From an uncultured Aquimarina sp. (GTDB lineage: Bacteria > Bacteroidota > Bacteroidia > Flavobacteriales > Flavobacteriaceae): a stretch of DNA of 64,000 nucleotides. The translations under genes were made by a program, and so were the position numbers. The stretch covers positions 62,001 to 126,000 of the forward strand of contig CANMLL010000006.1 in the NCBI GenBank assembly GCA_947498775.1. The letters run 5' to 3'. Under the pieces are notes generated by a model that saw only the letters and a list, made by a program, of their open reading frames with translations, did not search any database and had not been told where the DNA came from. Positions 45,129 to 54,911 of the stretch are shown here, piece by piece (position 1 is the stretch's first letter; each line of letters starts with the position of its first letter).

Positions 45129-46031
45129 TTAATTAATAGGTAATTTGTTTACAGTTATATTTCCATTTGAATCCTCGACCCAAAAGACTAATGTGTTTCC
45201 GTCTAGAGCGGTATAAAAATCCGTGTCTTTATCAAAAAGTTCTTCTAATACCAGTTCTTGAGCATCTGGTAAAGGGTCACCACTATCTGGTCGAAACTGA
45301 TGTGGCCAATTAGAGTTTCCCCAAATCCATTCTTTTAGTATGGTGCCCTCTGACTCAGAATTCGTTTGGGTTCCTGCTTCGATATAAATCCATAAGAAGG
45401 TAATGTCAGACGAATCGGCAGCTTCTAGGTTTCTATAAATTCGACCAGAAATATTTTGGTCAGCCGTATTTAGATTTTGGATTTCAACCTGTGGTGCATA
45501 AGATCGATTAATATACAGCGTAGTATGATAGATAGAGTTATCCTGATAACGCGTTTGATTTCCTTCTACATCGGTTGCTTGTATAGAAAAATGATAGGGT
45601 CCTGCCAGGATAAGATCACCTGAACTAATTTCTGAATTTCGCTCATCGAGGTAAATATTTGATCCCTCTGCAGTAGAATAAACAAACTTTTTTTGATTCT
45701 CAATATCTTCACTTGTAATACGCTTGTTAAGACGAAAAAGTTTAAATCGTGAATTTTTAGCTAATAACGATTTATGGGTATGCCCATCAAATCCACTATG
45801 AGATTCGATTTTAATCTCGCGAATACCGCTATCGTCTTCAACTTGAAAAGATAAGGGGATCTCATTAGCTGTATTTGTGGCTTTATAAAATTGCTGCGGC
45901 AAAATAGAGGATTCTCCTTCATTAGCGCTAATACTTGGCGCAGTGAGATCAAGAGTATCTTCATTATCGCCATCTAAACAAGAGCAAACCAGGAACACAT
46001 AACAGATTGGCAATACAATGTGTGTTTTCAT
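45129..46031 (-). CDS. DUF4625 lipoprotein
   Basis: A 300-residue lipoprotein (Cys18 or so in VFLVCSC, then LDGDNEDTLD, an acidic surface signal). It has Ig-like beta strands and the DUF4625 hallmark DSGIREIKIESHSGFDGHTH, whose His residues could hold a metal. A second domain repeats the pattern (DITFLWIYIEAGTQ). DUF4625 proteins commonly accompany TonB receptors in Bacteroidota. It follows the receptor gene at 29 bp and precedes the AztD-like gene at 17 bp. Confidence 0.82.
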   Translation of the reverse strand: MKTHIVLPICYVFLVCSCLDGDNEDTLDLTAPSISANEGESSILPQQFYKATNTANEIPLSFQVEDDSGIREIKIESHSGFDGHTHKSLLAKNSRFKLFRLNKRITSEDIENQKKFVYSTAEGSNIYLDERNSEISSGDLILAGPYHFSIQATDVEGNQTRYQDNSIYHTTLYINRSYAPQVEIQNLNTADQNISGRIYRNLEAADSSDITFLWIYIEAGTQTNSESEGTILKEWIWGNSNWPHQFRPDSGDPLPDAQELVLEELFDKDTDFYTALDGNTLVFWVEDSNGNITVNKLPIN

Positions 46032-46060
46032 ATAAGTGTGATTTAATTAAACATTATTAT

Positions 46061-48451
46061 TTATTTGAATTGTAATGGGATTTGAGCCGAAAAAATGATA
46101 TTTCTTCCCTGTTCTGGTAAATTAATCAAGCGGTATCTACTGATATGATTAAAAAAAGAGGTATTAAATAGATTATTAGCACTTAGTTTGCATTGGATAT
46201 TTTGCTTTCCCAACGCTACAGAAAACCCTAAACCCAGGTTGATAAGAAAACTATCTGAAGTGGTAGTTTCATTTCTATCGACGTTATTTTGTTCAAAATT
46301 ATACCTTCCGGAAAGGAAGATATACCCATCGTTTAGCGTTTTTGATGATTTGAAAAAACCATTATATTCGATACTGGATAAGATAGAAGGTGCCGGAGTA
46401 AGAGGCAATGGCAACCGGCTATCCCGATTAAGGTTTTGAACAAAATCTACAGCAAGATCCGTTTTTAAATGAAATGGAAATTGATAGCTACCTGAGATTT
46501 CAAACCCATTGAATAACGCATCGTTTTGGCGGTATTGCCATAAGGTGCCGCCAGAAGGTAAAAATGAAAAATTACCAGTCGGAGCGAGATATATATAATC
46601 CCTATAATACCCATAAAAAGCAGCTACTTCTAAAAACGTGTTTTTAGACTGATGCAAATAGGTAAAATCTACCTGGTATCCTTTTTCTACGTTAAGGTTC
46701 TGGTCACCTACCTCATGTCTGAAATTTCCATGATGTACGCCATTACTAGAGAGTTCTATTGCGGTTGGAAAACGAAAGCTATTTCCCAGGTTTAATTTTA
46801 AATGATGTTGTTTGGCAGCTTTCCAAACCACACCTGCCCCTCCACTAATATTGTTAAAGTCTCTATCAAAATCGGGAGTTCGTTCTACAAAATCTCCTGT
46901 AGGCTGAAACGTATTTTGATCATAAACCGGTTGTTCATGCCGATCAATCTGATGAGAACCTATATCGTAACGAATTCCGCCATTGACATGCCAATTTTTT
47001 GAAAAATCATACGCCTGGTAGTGAAAGAATCCTAATTGTAAGGTAGTAAAGACTGGTAATAAGAATTCGAATCCATCTTTTTTGTTCATCATGTACTGAA
47101 ACTGGCTACCAAACAACACTTGATGTTTAGGATTTGGGTTGAATTCATATCGTATATTAGAGGTATAGGTGTCTAGATACAATCCTAAAGCCAGATTTGT
47201 ATTGACCTGCTCTGCTGCTATACCATGAGCTCCGGGAAAAGATAATTCTTCCCGAACATTACGTTGATATCCCAAATCAAATTCCAGTCGATGTGCGCCC
47301 AGATCTACAGTAGTATTATGAACCACCATGTGATGTTGATTTTCTTGCCTGGGGAAATCGATATCCCTATGATCTCCTTGATGCTGTAGATTGTATGATC
47401 TGGGAAGCCCTATAGCTCCAGTAAAAATTCCCGCTTTTTGGTTAAAGCTGGTTAAACGCAGACTAGAACGTATCTTTTTAGATTGATAGCCAATAGCGCC
47501 GCTAAAATGCAATTCGTTACCAGCAGTATTTTTGAGTCGATTATCAAAAACCGGCAGGTTAAAACCGGCATAGGTAAATTCTTCTGCAGGAATGGTATAA
47601 TCCCCATAATCCTGATGTGTAACCCGAGCTTCAAAAAACCACTTTTTATACCTGTTTTTCCATGCTAAGGAATTGGAAATAGCATCATTATTGGTTTGAT
47701 ACGTTGAAGTGAGTTGTAGCAAATTTCCATCTTCTGGTAAACGATCATTTTCTTTAATATTAATGACACCTCCCAAACCATCTGAACCAAAAAGCAGTGA
47801 AGCCGGACCTTTAATAATCTCTACATTTTCGATAGCAAACGGATCTACTTCCAGCCCGTGATCTGCTCCCCATTGTTGTCCTTCTTGTTTGATTCCTCTA
47901 TTATTAACCAGAATCCGATTAAACCCCATTCCTCTAATCATAGGTTTGGCTATACCTACACCTACATTCATAGTATTTATACCTGGTAAAGCAGCCAAGG
48001 CTCCAGAAAAGGTTCCTGTATTATTTTTAGCTATAAAATCTTTATTAATTAAGGTGACTGATTGTGAATCATGAATAACGCTTTGTAATATCCCGGGTTG
48101 AAATAATTGTACTTCTTCCAAATCAGTGATGGTTTGGGACAAAACAACTTCGATAAACGTAGCATCCTCTGTATTTGTTAATGCTAAACGTTGATCAGAG
48201 AATGAAACATGCTTAATGATTAGGTATTGTGGTTTGTCTTTTTTAGTCAATGCTAAAGAAAATTCTCCCTGATTGTCAGAAATGGTTGATTTTTGAGACG
48301 GATAGACTATAATTGCAGCTGCTTCAATAGGTTTTCTGTTCTCATCTAATATGACACCGCTAACCTCTTGGGCTATCACATTATAATGAAAAGAAAGAGC
48401 CGTTAATAGCATCAGACAGGCTGAAGATTCGTTATTTTTAATAAAATTCAT
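46061..48451 (-). CDS. TonB-dependent receptor, probable zinc or other metal type
   Basis: A 796-residue receptor: signal peptide (to about 27, NVIAQ), carboxypeptidase-regulatory-like domain (EVSGVILDENRKPIEAAAII), plug (LPGINTMNVGVGIAKPMIRG, NVEIIKGPASLLFGSDGLGG), barrel ending FSAQIPLQFK. Loops are rich in His (LQHQGDHRDIDFPRQENQHH; SSNGVHHGNFRHEVGD), as in ZnuD-type zinc receptors. It starts a four-gene operon with DUF4625, AztD-like and unknown lipoproteins. A 15-bp palindrome lies 17 bp before its start. Confidence 0.88.
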   Translation of the reverse strand: MNFIKNNESSACLMLLTALSFHYNVIAQEVSGVILDENRKPIEAAAIIVYPSQKSTISDNQGEFSLALTKKDKPQYLIIKHVSFSDQRLALTNTEDATFIEVVLSQTITDLEEVQLFQPGILQSVIHDSQSVTLINKDFIAKNNTGTFSGALAALPGINTMNVGVGIAKPMIRGMGFNRILVNNRGIKQEGQQWGADHGLEVDPFAIENVEIIKGPASLLFGSDGLGGVINIKENDRLPEDGNLLQLTSTYQTNNDAISNSLAWKNRYKKWFFEARVTHQDYGDYTIPAEEFTYAGFNLPVFDNRLKNTAGNELHFSGAIGYQSKKIRSSLRLTSFNQKAGIFTGAIGLPRSYNLQHQGDHRDIDFPRQENQHHMVVHNTTVDLGAHRLEFDLGYQRNVREELSFPGAHGIAAEQVNTNLALGLYLDTYTSNIRYEFNPNPKHQVLFGSQFQYMMNKKDGFEFLLPVFTTLQLGFFHYQAYDFSKNWHVNGGIRYDIGSHQIDRHEQPVYDQNTFQPTGDFVERTPDFDRDFNNISGGAGVVWKAAKQHHLKLNLGNSFRFPTAIELSSNGVHHGNFRHEVGDQNLNVEKGYQVDFTYLHQSKNTFLEVAAFYGYYRDYIYLAPTGNFSFLPSGGTLWQYRQNDALFNGFEISGSYQFPFHLKTDLAVDFVQNLNRDSRLPLPLTPAPSILSSIEYNGFFKSSKTLNDGYIFLSGRYNFEQNNVDRNETTTSDSFLINLGLGFSVALGKQNIQCKLSANNLFNTSFFNHISRYRLINLPEQGRNIIFSAQIPLQFK

Positions 48452-48468
48452 GCTATTGGGTGAATACA

Positions 48469-48483
48469 GAATATTTAATATTC
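48469..48483. promoter_or_regulatory. 15-bp palindrome before the metal-type TonB receptor
   Basis: GAATATTTAATATTC is a perfect odd-length palindrome 17 bp before the receptor start codon, well placed for a repressor. Farther up, TTTTGTGTT (48569-48577) and AACACAAAA (48599-48607) form a second inverted repeat. A Zur-like regulator is an attractive guess from the operon content. The 392-bp gap 48452-48843 holds nothing else I can recognise. Confidence 0.4.
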
Positions 48484-48843
48484 TTAGCCTATGTGTTGAA
48501 ATGATAAAAACAGCTACTGGATTCGTTACTCAGATACATAATGCAAAGCACTACACCTCTATTTATTATTTTGTGTTATTCGATTTAAAATTATACACAA
48601 CACAAAACAGGAGCTTGTTTTTAAAAAATCAACTACAGTAAGAGTATTTGTTAATAGTATTAATATGGAATGTTATTTTATTTTATGATGATGACATCAC
48701 CATAAATAGAATAGGGAATGCATAGCATTAGTAAGAGATCGTTTATCAATGAATATAAAAACGAAACCAATTATATTTATTATTACTATGAACCAGAACT
48801 TGAAAAAGTATGTGTTTTAACACTAAGAAACAAGAATCTAGAA

Positions 48844-49209
48844 TTATCCCAACAAATTGGGTGGTGGTTTGTTAAAAACGTAATTAAAAAGAAGTAATCT
48901 TTGAAATTCGACCTGGTAGTGCGTTTGGTGATTATGAATTTCAGGGAAAAAAATAGGTTTTGGCAGATAGTCGTAAGATACCGGAACCAAAATGTGAGCG
49001 TCACTTTTATTGCTCTCTACAATATGGGTACAGAATTCACAATGATTTTCGGTTGTATCATCATCTAAATGCGATACCGCATGAAAATCTGCTACTCTTA
49101 TCAATAAAAAAATTGAGAGTAAAAAAAGTGCTAAATATGTATTGTTTTTAGAAACTTTCACAGTGGTTAAAATTATTAAATTATTTAGTTCCTGTAAATG
49201 ATTTAACAT
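48844..49209 (-). CDS. Small membrane protein with HCEFC motif
   Basis: From ATG 49207-49209 the protein has 121 residues (GTG 49159-49161, giving 105, is also plausible and puts the start just before the hydrophobic segment). It has one membrane or signal segment (YLALFLLSIFLLIRVAD) followed by a His/Cys cluster, HAVSHLDDDTTENHCEFCTH, and ends FNKPPPNLLG. Such short CxxC/His proteins, ending in a PPP tail, occur upstream of metal-type TonB receptors in flavobacteria. It is on the same strand as the receptor operon but 392 bp away. Metal sensing or binding is inferred. Confidence 0.7.
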   Translation of the reverse strand: MLNHLQELNNLIILTTVKVSKNNTYLALFLLSIFLLIRVADFHAVSHLDDDTTENHCEFCTHIVESNKSDAHILVPVSYDYLPKPIFFPEIHNHQTHYQVEFQRLLLFNYVFNKPPPNLLG

Positions 49210-49396
49210 GACTTTAAAACTCAAGGCTCTTTTTTAAATTCGGTATACCATATAAAACCTGATGACACTCCACTGTCACTCATGCTTATTCGTATATAAC
49301 AAAGAACTAGCCTTCAAACTCAAATCTTTATTTAGATCATTAAAATTTACAACTTAGAAACGCTACACTTTACTACCTAGTTTCTAGACAACTTTG

Positions 49397-49404
49397 TACC
49401 TTTG
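49397..49404 (+). promoter_or_regulatory. -7 promoter box for the ABC-F gene
   Basis: TACCTTTG matches TAnnTTTG, 19 bp before the GTG start at 49424, giving a short leader. Confidence 0.45.
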
Positions 49405-49423
49405 AAAACTTATAAAAATAATT

Positions 49424-51292
49424 GTGAATTACGTATCTGTAGAAAATATTGCAAAGGCATTTGGCGAGCGAATTCTTTTTAAGAATATCTCTTTTGGAAT
49501 TAATGAAGGCCAAAAAATAGGGTTTGTTGCCAAAAACGGAACTGGTAAAACGTCTTTACTAGACATTATTGCGGGTGATGAAGAACCAGACGAAGGTCAG
49601 GTGGTATATCGTAAAAACCTAAAGGTTGCCTTTTTATCCCAAGAGCCTAACCTTGACCCAAACCTTACCATTGAGCAAACTATTTTTGCATCGGATAATG
49701 AAACGCTTCAGATTATAAACAACTACGAAAAAGCATTAGAAAACCCTGATGACACAGAGGCATATCAACATGCATTTGAACAAATGGAGGCTGCAAACGC
49801 CTGGGATTTTGAAACACAATACAAACAGATTCTTTTTAAACTTAAGTTAGAAAAGCTTAATAAAAAAGTACAGGATCTATCCGGAGGTCAAAAAAAACGA
49901 TTGGCATTGGCCAATATTCTTTTAAGCAAACCTAACTTACTTTATCTCGACGAACCAACCAACCACCTTGATCTTGAAATGATTGAATGGCTTGAAGAAT
50001 ATTTTGCAAAGGAAAATTTCACATTGTTCATGGTAACTCATGATCGTTATTTCCTTGAAAATGTGTGTAATGAGATTGTAGAGTTAGAAAACGGAAAATT
50101 ATACAGTTACAAAGGTAATTACCAATACTATCTTGATAACAAAGAAGCCAGAATTGCCAATGAGCAAACAGCCACTGATAAGGCAAAACAACTTTACAAA
50201 AAAGAATTAGATTGGATGCGTCGCCAGCCCAAAGCGCGTACAACCAAATCTAAATCCAGAATCGATGATTTCTTCGAAATCAAAGAACGAGCTCATAAAC
50301 GCCGTAATGATCACCAGGTCCAACTTGAGATCAATATGGAGCGCATGGGAAGTAAAATTTTAGAATTGCATAAAATATCAAAAAGCTTCGAAAACAATCT
50401 ACTTTTAGACAAATTCGAGTACGTTTTCAAAAAAGGAGAACGCATTGGGATCATCGGTAAAAACGGGACAGGAAAATCTACCTTTCTAAATATGATTACC
50501 GGCAGTATCGCACCAGATCATGGTAAGATTGTAATTGGTGACACCATAAAATTTGGATATTATACCCAAGGCGGTATCACGATAAAAGAAGGACAAAAAG
50601 TAATTGAAGTAATACGTGAGTTTGGAGATTATATACCATTAAAAAAGGGAAGACAAATCTCTGCTCAACAATTGCTGGAACGTTTTTTATTTGATCGTAA
50701 AAAACAATATGATTTTGTAGAAAAACTTAGTGGTGGTGAAAGAAAAAGATTGTATTTATGCACGGTTCTTATTCAAAATCCAAACTTTTTAATTCTCGAT
50801 GAGCCAACCAACGACCTAGATATTGTTACTTTAAATGTACTAGAAAACTTTTTATTGGATTTCCCCGGTTGTTTACTTGTAGTATCCCATGATCGCTATT
50901 TTATGGATAAAATCGTGGATCACTTGTTTATATTTAAAGGAAATGGAGTGATTCAAGATTTTCCGGGTAATTATACGGATTATCGTGTCTATGAAAACAG
51001 TAAGGAGCCCGAAACTAAAAATACAGAAAACGAAGAGCCAAAAGCAAAAAAAACCTGGAAAAAAGATAGTAAAGGAGGGCTTTCTTTTAATGAGCAAAAA
51101 GAGTTTAACAAAATTGAACGGGATTTAAAAAAATTAGAACTTCAAAAAAAGGAAATAGAGGATTTGTTTGCCGAGGGTACTCTAGAAACAGAAAAAATAA
51201 ACTCAGAATCCCAAAAGCTTCAGGAAATCATCAAACAGATAGAAGAAAATGAAATGCGTTGGTTTGAACTTTCAGAATTAATGGAGGAATAG
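49424..51292 (+). CDS. ABC-F family ATPase (Uup-like)
   Basis: A 622-residue soluble protein with two ATPase domains and no membrane part: Walker A KNGTGKTS and KNGTGKST, signatures LSGGQKKR and LSGGERKR, Walker B LLYLDEPTNHLD and FLILDEPTNDLD, the inter-domain linker near 240-310 (KAKQLYKKELDWMRRQPKAR) and a C-terminal coiled coil (KEFNKIERDLKKLELQKKEI). ABC-F proteins act on the ribosome; the C-terminal coiled coil is like Uup. The start codon is GTG. The next gene follows at 19 bp. Confidence 0.93.
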   Translation: MNYVSVENIAKAFGERILFKNISFGINEGQKIGFVAKNGTGKTSLLDIIAGDEEPDEGQVVYRKNLKVAFLSQEPNLDPNLTIEQTIFASDNETLQIINNYEKALENPDDTEAYQHAFEQMEAANAWDFETQYKQILFKLKLEKLNKKVQDLSGGQKKRLALANILLSKPNLLYLDEPTNHLDLEMIEWLEEYFAKENFTLFMVTHDRYFLENVCNEIVELENGKLYSYKGNYQYYLDNKEARIANEQTATDKAKQLYKKELDWMRRQPKARTTKSKSRIDDFFEIKERAHKRRNDHQVQLEINMERMGSKILELHKISKSFENNLLLDKFEYVFKKGERIGIIGKNGTGKSTFLNMITGSIAPDHGKIVIGDTIKFGYYTQGGITIKEGQKVIEVIREFGDYIPLKKGRQISAQQLLERFLFDRKKQYDFVEKLSGGERKRLYLCTVLIQNPNFLILDEPTNDLDIVTLNVLENFLLDFPGCLLVVSHDRYFMDKIVDHLFIFKGNGVIQDFPGNYTDYRVYENSKEPETKNTENEEPKAKKTWKKDSKGGLSFNEQKEFNKIERDLKKLELQKKEIEDLFAEGTLETEKINSESQKLQEIIKQIEENEMRWFELSELMEE

Positions 51293-51311
51293 TTCGATTT
51301 TTTATTATTGT

Positions 51312-51875
51312 ATGTTTTTCAGAATACACCAATACCTAACCTTTCTTTTTAATGCTACCAATCAACATGGGGTACACTCTCCGTTTGTATATAATTTGGT
51401 AACCAAATGTTTTTACAACAAAGAAAAAAAAGAAGTATATCGATCCATAAAATCAATGTGTAAAAAAACAGGTTTATCCTATCGCATTGGCAAACTTCTA
51501 AACCGTATTACAGTATATTTTAACTGTAAAAATGTGCTTGTACTACATGACAATAAAGACGCTGTATCACAAGTCTTAGCAGTAGACAATTCTATTTTAA
51601 TAAGTAAAGAAATACAACCAGGAGGCACCTATGATTTGATCTATCTTACTTTGGGTCAATTACAAAATCATTTACATCATGACTCCTTGTTTTCTTTGGT
51701 TCATAATGACAGTGTTATTATTATTGATTCAATATACACTTCGGAAACCAATATTTTACTTTGGGAAAAAATAAAAATACATCCAAAAATCACCGTTACT
51801 ATTGATACTTTTTATCTCGGCTTTGTGTTTTTCAGAAAAGAGCAAGGAAAAGAACATTTTGCAATTAGAATGTAA
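51312..51875 (+). CDS. Shortened methyltransferase-like protein
   Basis: The 187-residue protein opens with NATNQHGVHSPFVYNLVTKC and ends with IDTFYLGFVFFRKEQGKEHF, both typical of a Bacteroidota class-I methyltransferase family. But the middle, NVLVLHDNKDAVSQVLAVDN, lacks the glycine-rich SAM-binding loop, and the protein is about 40-60 residues shorter than usual. It may be a decayed or repurposed enzyme. It follows the ABC-F gene at 19 bp and probably shares its transcript. Confidence 0.75.
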   Translation: MFFRIHQYLTFLFNATNQHGVHSPFVYNLVTKCFYNKEKKEVYRSIKSMCKKTGLSYRIGKLLNRITVYFNCKNVLVLHDNKDAVSQVLAVDNSILISKEIQPGGTYDLIYLTLGQLQNHLHHDSLFSLVHNDSVIIIDSIYTSETNILLWEKIKIHPKITVTIDTFYLGFVFFRKEQGKEHFAIRM

Positions 51876-51939
51876 CAACTTTTTACTCGCCGCGTCATAT
51901 AGACTAAAATTGTATCTTAACACGCTGTAAAGATTACGT

Positions 51940-52626
51940 ATGGAAAATGTAATAGAGATCCGTGGGATCGTTCGAAACTTTCAATTAGGTCAAGAAACGG
52001 TTTATGTACTTAAAGGTATAGATCTTGATATTCTACGAGGAGAATATGTGGCTATCATGGGCCCTTCTGGATCAGGAAAATCCACACTAATGAATCTTCT
52101 TGGATGTTTGGATACTCCTACCGCAGGAACATATATTTTAAATGGAAATGATGTTAGCCAGATGACCGATAACGAATTGGCAGATATCAGAAATCGAGAG
52201 ATCGGGTTTGTTTTTCAGACCTTTAATTTACTACCTCGAACCACAGCGTTGGATAACGTAGCTTTACCAATGGTATATGCTGGAACCTCAAAAAAAGATA
52301 GAACTGCTCGTGCAGAAGAAGTATTGACCGATGTTGGACTTGCAGATCGTATGGATCACAAACCCAACCAACTTTCTGGAGGACAAAGACAACGGGTAGC
52401 TGTAGGACGCGCTTTGGTAAATAAACCTTCCATTATTCTTGCAGATGAACCTACAGGAAACCTGGATTCTAAAACTTCTGTAGAAATTATGCATCTGTTT
52501 GATGAGATTCATAAAGCCGGTAATACTGTTATTGTTGTTACACATGAAGAAGAAGTTGCAGCCCAAGCCCATCGTGTTATTCGTTTACGTGATGGTATGA
52601 TCGAAAGCGATATAAGAAACAAATAG
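51940..52626 (+). CDS. LolD/MacB-type ABC transporter ATPase
   Basis: The 228-residue ATPase has Walker [11 protein letters not shown], signature LSGGQRQR, Walker [16 protein letters not shown] and switch [11 protein letters not shown], with the [20 protein letters not shown] segment typical of LolD/MacB (FtsX-type) systems. The permease is not beside it, so the complex cannot be named; lipoprotein release or peptide/drug export are usual roles. Confidence 0.9.
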   Translation: MENVIEIRGIVRNFQLGQETVYVLKGIDLDILRGEYVAIMGPSGSGKSTLMNLLGCLDTPTAGTYILNGNDVSQMTDNELADIRNREIGFVFQTFNLLPRTTALDNVALPMVYAGTSKKDRTARAEEVLTDVGLADRMDHKPNQLSGGQRQRVAVGRALVNKPSIILADEPTGNLDSKTSVEIMHLFDEIHKAGNTVIVVTHEEEVAAQAHRVIRLRDGMIESDIRNK

Positions 52627-52692
52627 ATACACAATTATATTTTAGAGTTTCTAGTTAATTTGTATTTTGGTGATTCATTTTAACCAAAATTT

Positions 52693-54150
52693 ATGCAACC
52701 TATACATATTCTGCTTCTTATTGCAGTTTATTTTGGAGTTCTACTACTCATCTCCTATTTCACAGGAAAAAATGCTGGTAACGAAACTTTCTTTAAAGCG
52801 AATAGACAATCTCCTTGGTATGTAGTAGCATTTGGTATGATTGGTGCCTCGTTAAGTGGTGTAACATTTATTTCGGTTCCAGGTTGGGTTGAAGCTTCAC
52901 AATTTAGCTATATGCAGGTAGTTCTGGGGTATTTGGTAGGCTATTTTGTAATTGCCTATATACTAATGCCCATTTATTATAGATTAAATGTTACCTCGAT
53001 CTATCAATACTTAGAACAAAGATTTGGAATAGTTAGTTATAAAACGGGAGCTTTTTTCTTCTTCATTTCTAGAGTTTTGGGTGCATCATTCAGGCTATAC
53101 CTGGTTGCAATTGTATTACAGCAATATATTTTTGATGTTTGGAAAATTCCTTTTGAGGTTACCGTTATACTTTCTATCATTCTTATTTGGATTTATACTT
53201 TTAAAGGGGGCATCAAAACTATTGTTTGGACAGATACCTTGCAAACTTTGTTTATGTTATTGGCTGTTGGTATGGCTATTTATTATATCAATGAAAAACT
53301 TGGCTGGACATTTTCAGAGTTTATTTCTTCGGAAGAATTAACAGCATATAATAAGAGTTTTTTCTTTGACAGCCTGTTAGCAAAAAACCATTTCTTAAAA
53401 TCGTTTTTTGGGGGAATGTTTATTGCTATTTGCATGACCGGACTGGATCAAGACATGATGCAAAAAAATCTTACCTGTCGCAACCTAAAGGAAGCACAAA
53501 AAAATATGGTTTCTTTTAGCCTGGTTCTGGTTGTGGTAAACTTTGTTTTTCTTCTTTTGGGAGCTTTATTATTCATTTATGCAGAGCAATTTAATATCGC
53601 CGTTCCTATCATGGATGGAAACGCAAAAACAGATTTATTATTCCCCGAAATAGCCATAAATGGAGGGTTAGGAATCGTACTGGCTATATCATTTATTCTT
53701 GGACTCATTGCAGCAGCATACAGTAGTGCAGATAGTGCACTTACTTCTTTGACTACCTCTTTTTGTATAGATTTTCTAGATATTGAAAAAAAGGAAAAAG
53801 AAAATCAAACAAAGGTTCGTAAAAAAACTCATATATGGATGAGTGTATTATTGATAGTGGTTATCATTATATTTAAGCATGTGCTTACCGAAAATGTAAT
53901 AAGCAATCTATTAACTGTCGCAACATATACCTATGGACCGTTACTTGGTTTGTTTTCTTTTGGAATTTTTACCAAATACAAGATACACGACAAATATTCC
54001 TGGTTGGTGGCATTACTATCTGTAGGGACTATTATACTAGTATCAAAGATTCCTGCAGCATGGCTTGGAGGGTATCAAATAGGTTATGAATTACTACCAT
54101 TAAATGGGTTACTAACCTTCCTGGGTCTAATACTGATTCGTAGAAAGTAA
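52693..54150 (+). CDS. Sodium:solute symporter (SSS family)
   Basis: A 485-residue membrane protein with about 13 helices and SSS motifs: [20 protein letters not shown] near the N terminus (first helix break), [18 protein letters not shown], and [18 protein letters not shown] with the sodium-binding serines. Substrate (sugar, amino acid, other) is not readable. Its end overlaps the convergent CoA-binding gene by 24 bp. Confidence 0.92.
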   Translation: MQPIHILLLIAVYFGVLLLISYFTGKNAGNETFFKANRQSPWYVVAFGMIGASLSGVTFISVPGWVEASQFSYMQVVLGYLVGYFVIAYILMPIYYRLNVTSIYQYLEQRFGIVSYKTGAFFFFISRVLGASFRLYLVAIVLQQYIFDVWKIPFEVTVILSIILIWIYTFKGGIKTIVWTDTLQTLFMLLAVGMAIYYINEKLGWTFSEFISSEELTAYNKSFFFDSLLAKNHFLKSFFGGMFIAICMTGLDQDMMQKNLTCRNLKEAQKNMVSFSLVLVVVNFVFLLLGALLFIYAEQFNIAVPIMDGNAKTDLLFPEIAINGGLGIVLAISFILGLIAAAYSSADSALTSLTTSFCIDFLDIEKKEKENQTKVRKKTHIWMSVLLIVVIIIFKHVLTENVISNLLTVATYTYGPLLGLFSFGIFTKYKIHDKYSWLVALLSVGTIILVSKIPAAWLGGYQIGYELLPLNGLLTFLGLILIRRK

Positions 54151-54489
54151 AACCAAAGTGCAAGCCACTTCGACTTCAATTTTTGCTTCAATAAGTAATT
54201 CGTACAGTTCTGGATTCTCAGTTCCCGGATTAAAAATTACTCTGCGCGGGCTAAGATTGATGATATAATCATAATAACCTTTCTGTCTTAATGGATTTAA
54301 ATAAAGAGTAACCGTATCAATAGCCTCCAGATACACTAATTGGGTTTGTATTGCAACTCCAGCTACTTCTCCGGTTTTTAAACCTATAGCCATAACTTCT
54401 TTTTCATTTTCAATCAGCTTATGAATAACATAATTTGAATATCTATCTGTTTTTAAAGATGCCCCCAGTACTAATGTCTTTTTACTCAT
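54127..54489 (-). CDS. CoA-binding domain protein (YccU-like)
   Basis: A 120-residue Rossmann-fold protein (CoA_binding_2) beginning [20 protein letters not shown] with the dinucleotide-binding GAS loop and containing [20 protein letters not shown]. The start is ATG 54487-54489, better than a TTG at 54501. Its 3' end overlaps the symporter 3' end by 24 bp on the opposite strand. The ligand and role are unknown. Confidence 0.88.
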   Translation of the reverse strand: MSKKTLVLGASLKTDRYSNYVIHKLIENEKEVMAIGLKTGEVAGVAIQTQLVYLEAIDTVTLYLNPLRQKGYYDYIINLSPRRVIFNPGTENPELYELLIEAKIEVEVACTLVLLSTNQY

Positions 54490-54716
54490 ATCCCTTTTCA
54501 AATATTCCTTTTGAACCCCTAAAATACAGGTTCAAACGTTAAAAAAGCAAATCAAAATGTTAAAAATAAAAGAAGTCTGTAACACAATTAAAAGCAGTAC
54601 GTCTTACTTATAAAGATATGATTTTTCATAGATTTAGTTAGTTAGTTAATTACTTAAATAATAATCAAATTTTATTCATAGTTGATGGTTAGTGTTACTA
54701 TTTGGTTATTATAGAA

Positions 54717-54750
54717 AACCGCCCTTTTCAGAAGGGCGGTTTTTATTTTT
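54717..54750 (+). terminator. Strong orphan terminator
   Basis: AACCGCCCTT (54717-54726) and its exact complement (54732-54741) with a 5-nt loop and a T-rich tail. No annotated gene ends shortly before it on the plus strand (54490-54716 has no convincing gene; one 18-residue frame at 54557-54613 is noted), so it may end a small RNA or serve as insulator. The rest of the 422-bp gap is AT-rich. Confidence 0.75.
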
Positions 54751-54771
54751 GATATGTTAAAATTGATGTAT

Positions 54772-54782
54772 TCTGTAACAGA
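54772..54782. promoter_or_regulatory. TCTGTAACAGA palindrome before the outer-membrane barrel gene
   Basis: An 11-bp odd palindrome, 130 bp before the barrel gene. Related TCTGTAACAC words occur at about 54582 and 57402 on both sides of that gene, hinting at a regulator site. Weak evidence. Confidence 0.25.
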
Positions 54783-54911
54783 GTTTGGTATTGATCGTCA
54801 TATCCTTATACGCACGCCTAATCATCGTGTAAAGTTTTTAATAACACATGCATTTGTAGTATGTAATACAAAGTACAATGCATAACAATTATCAATCAAA
54901 TAAACGTTCAA

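Noticed and set aside
48450..48641. 63-residue plus-strand frame in the leader of the metal-type receptor
   Set aside because: Divergent from the promoter region with no homology-like features; likely chance.
54557..54613. 18-residue frame before the orphan terminator
   Set aside because: Too short to support alone; mentioned only with the small-RNA idea.
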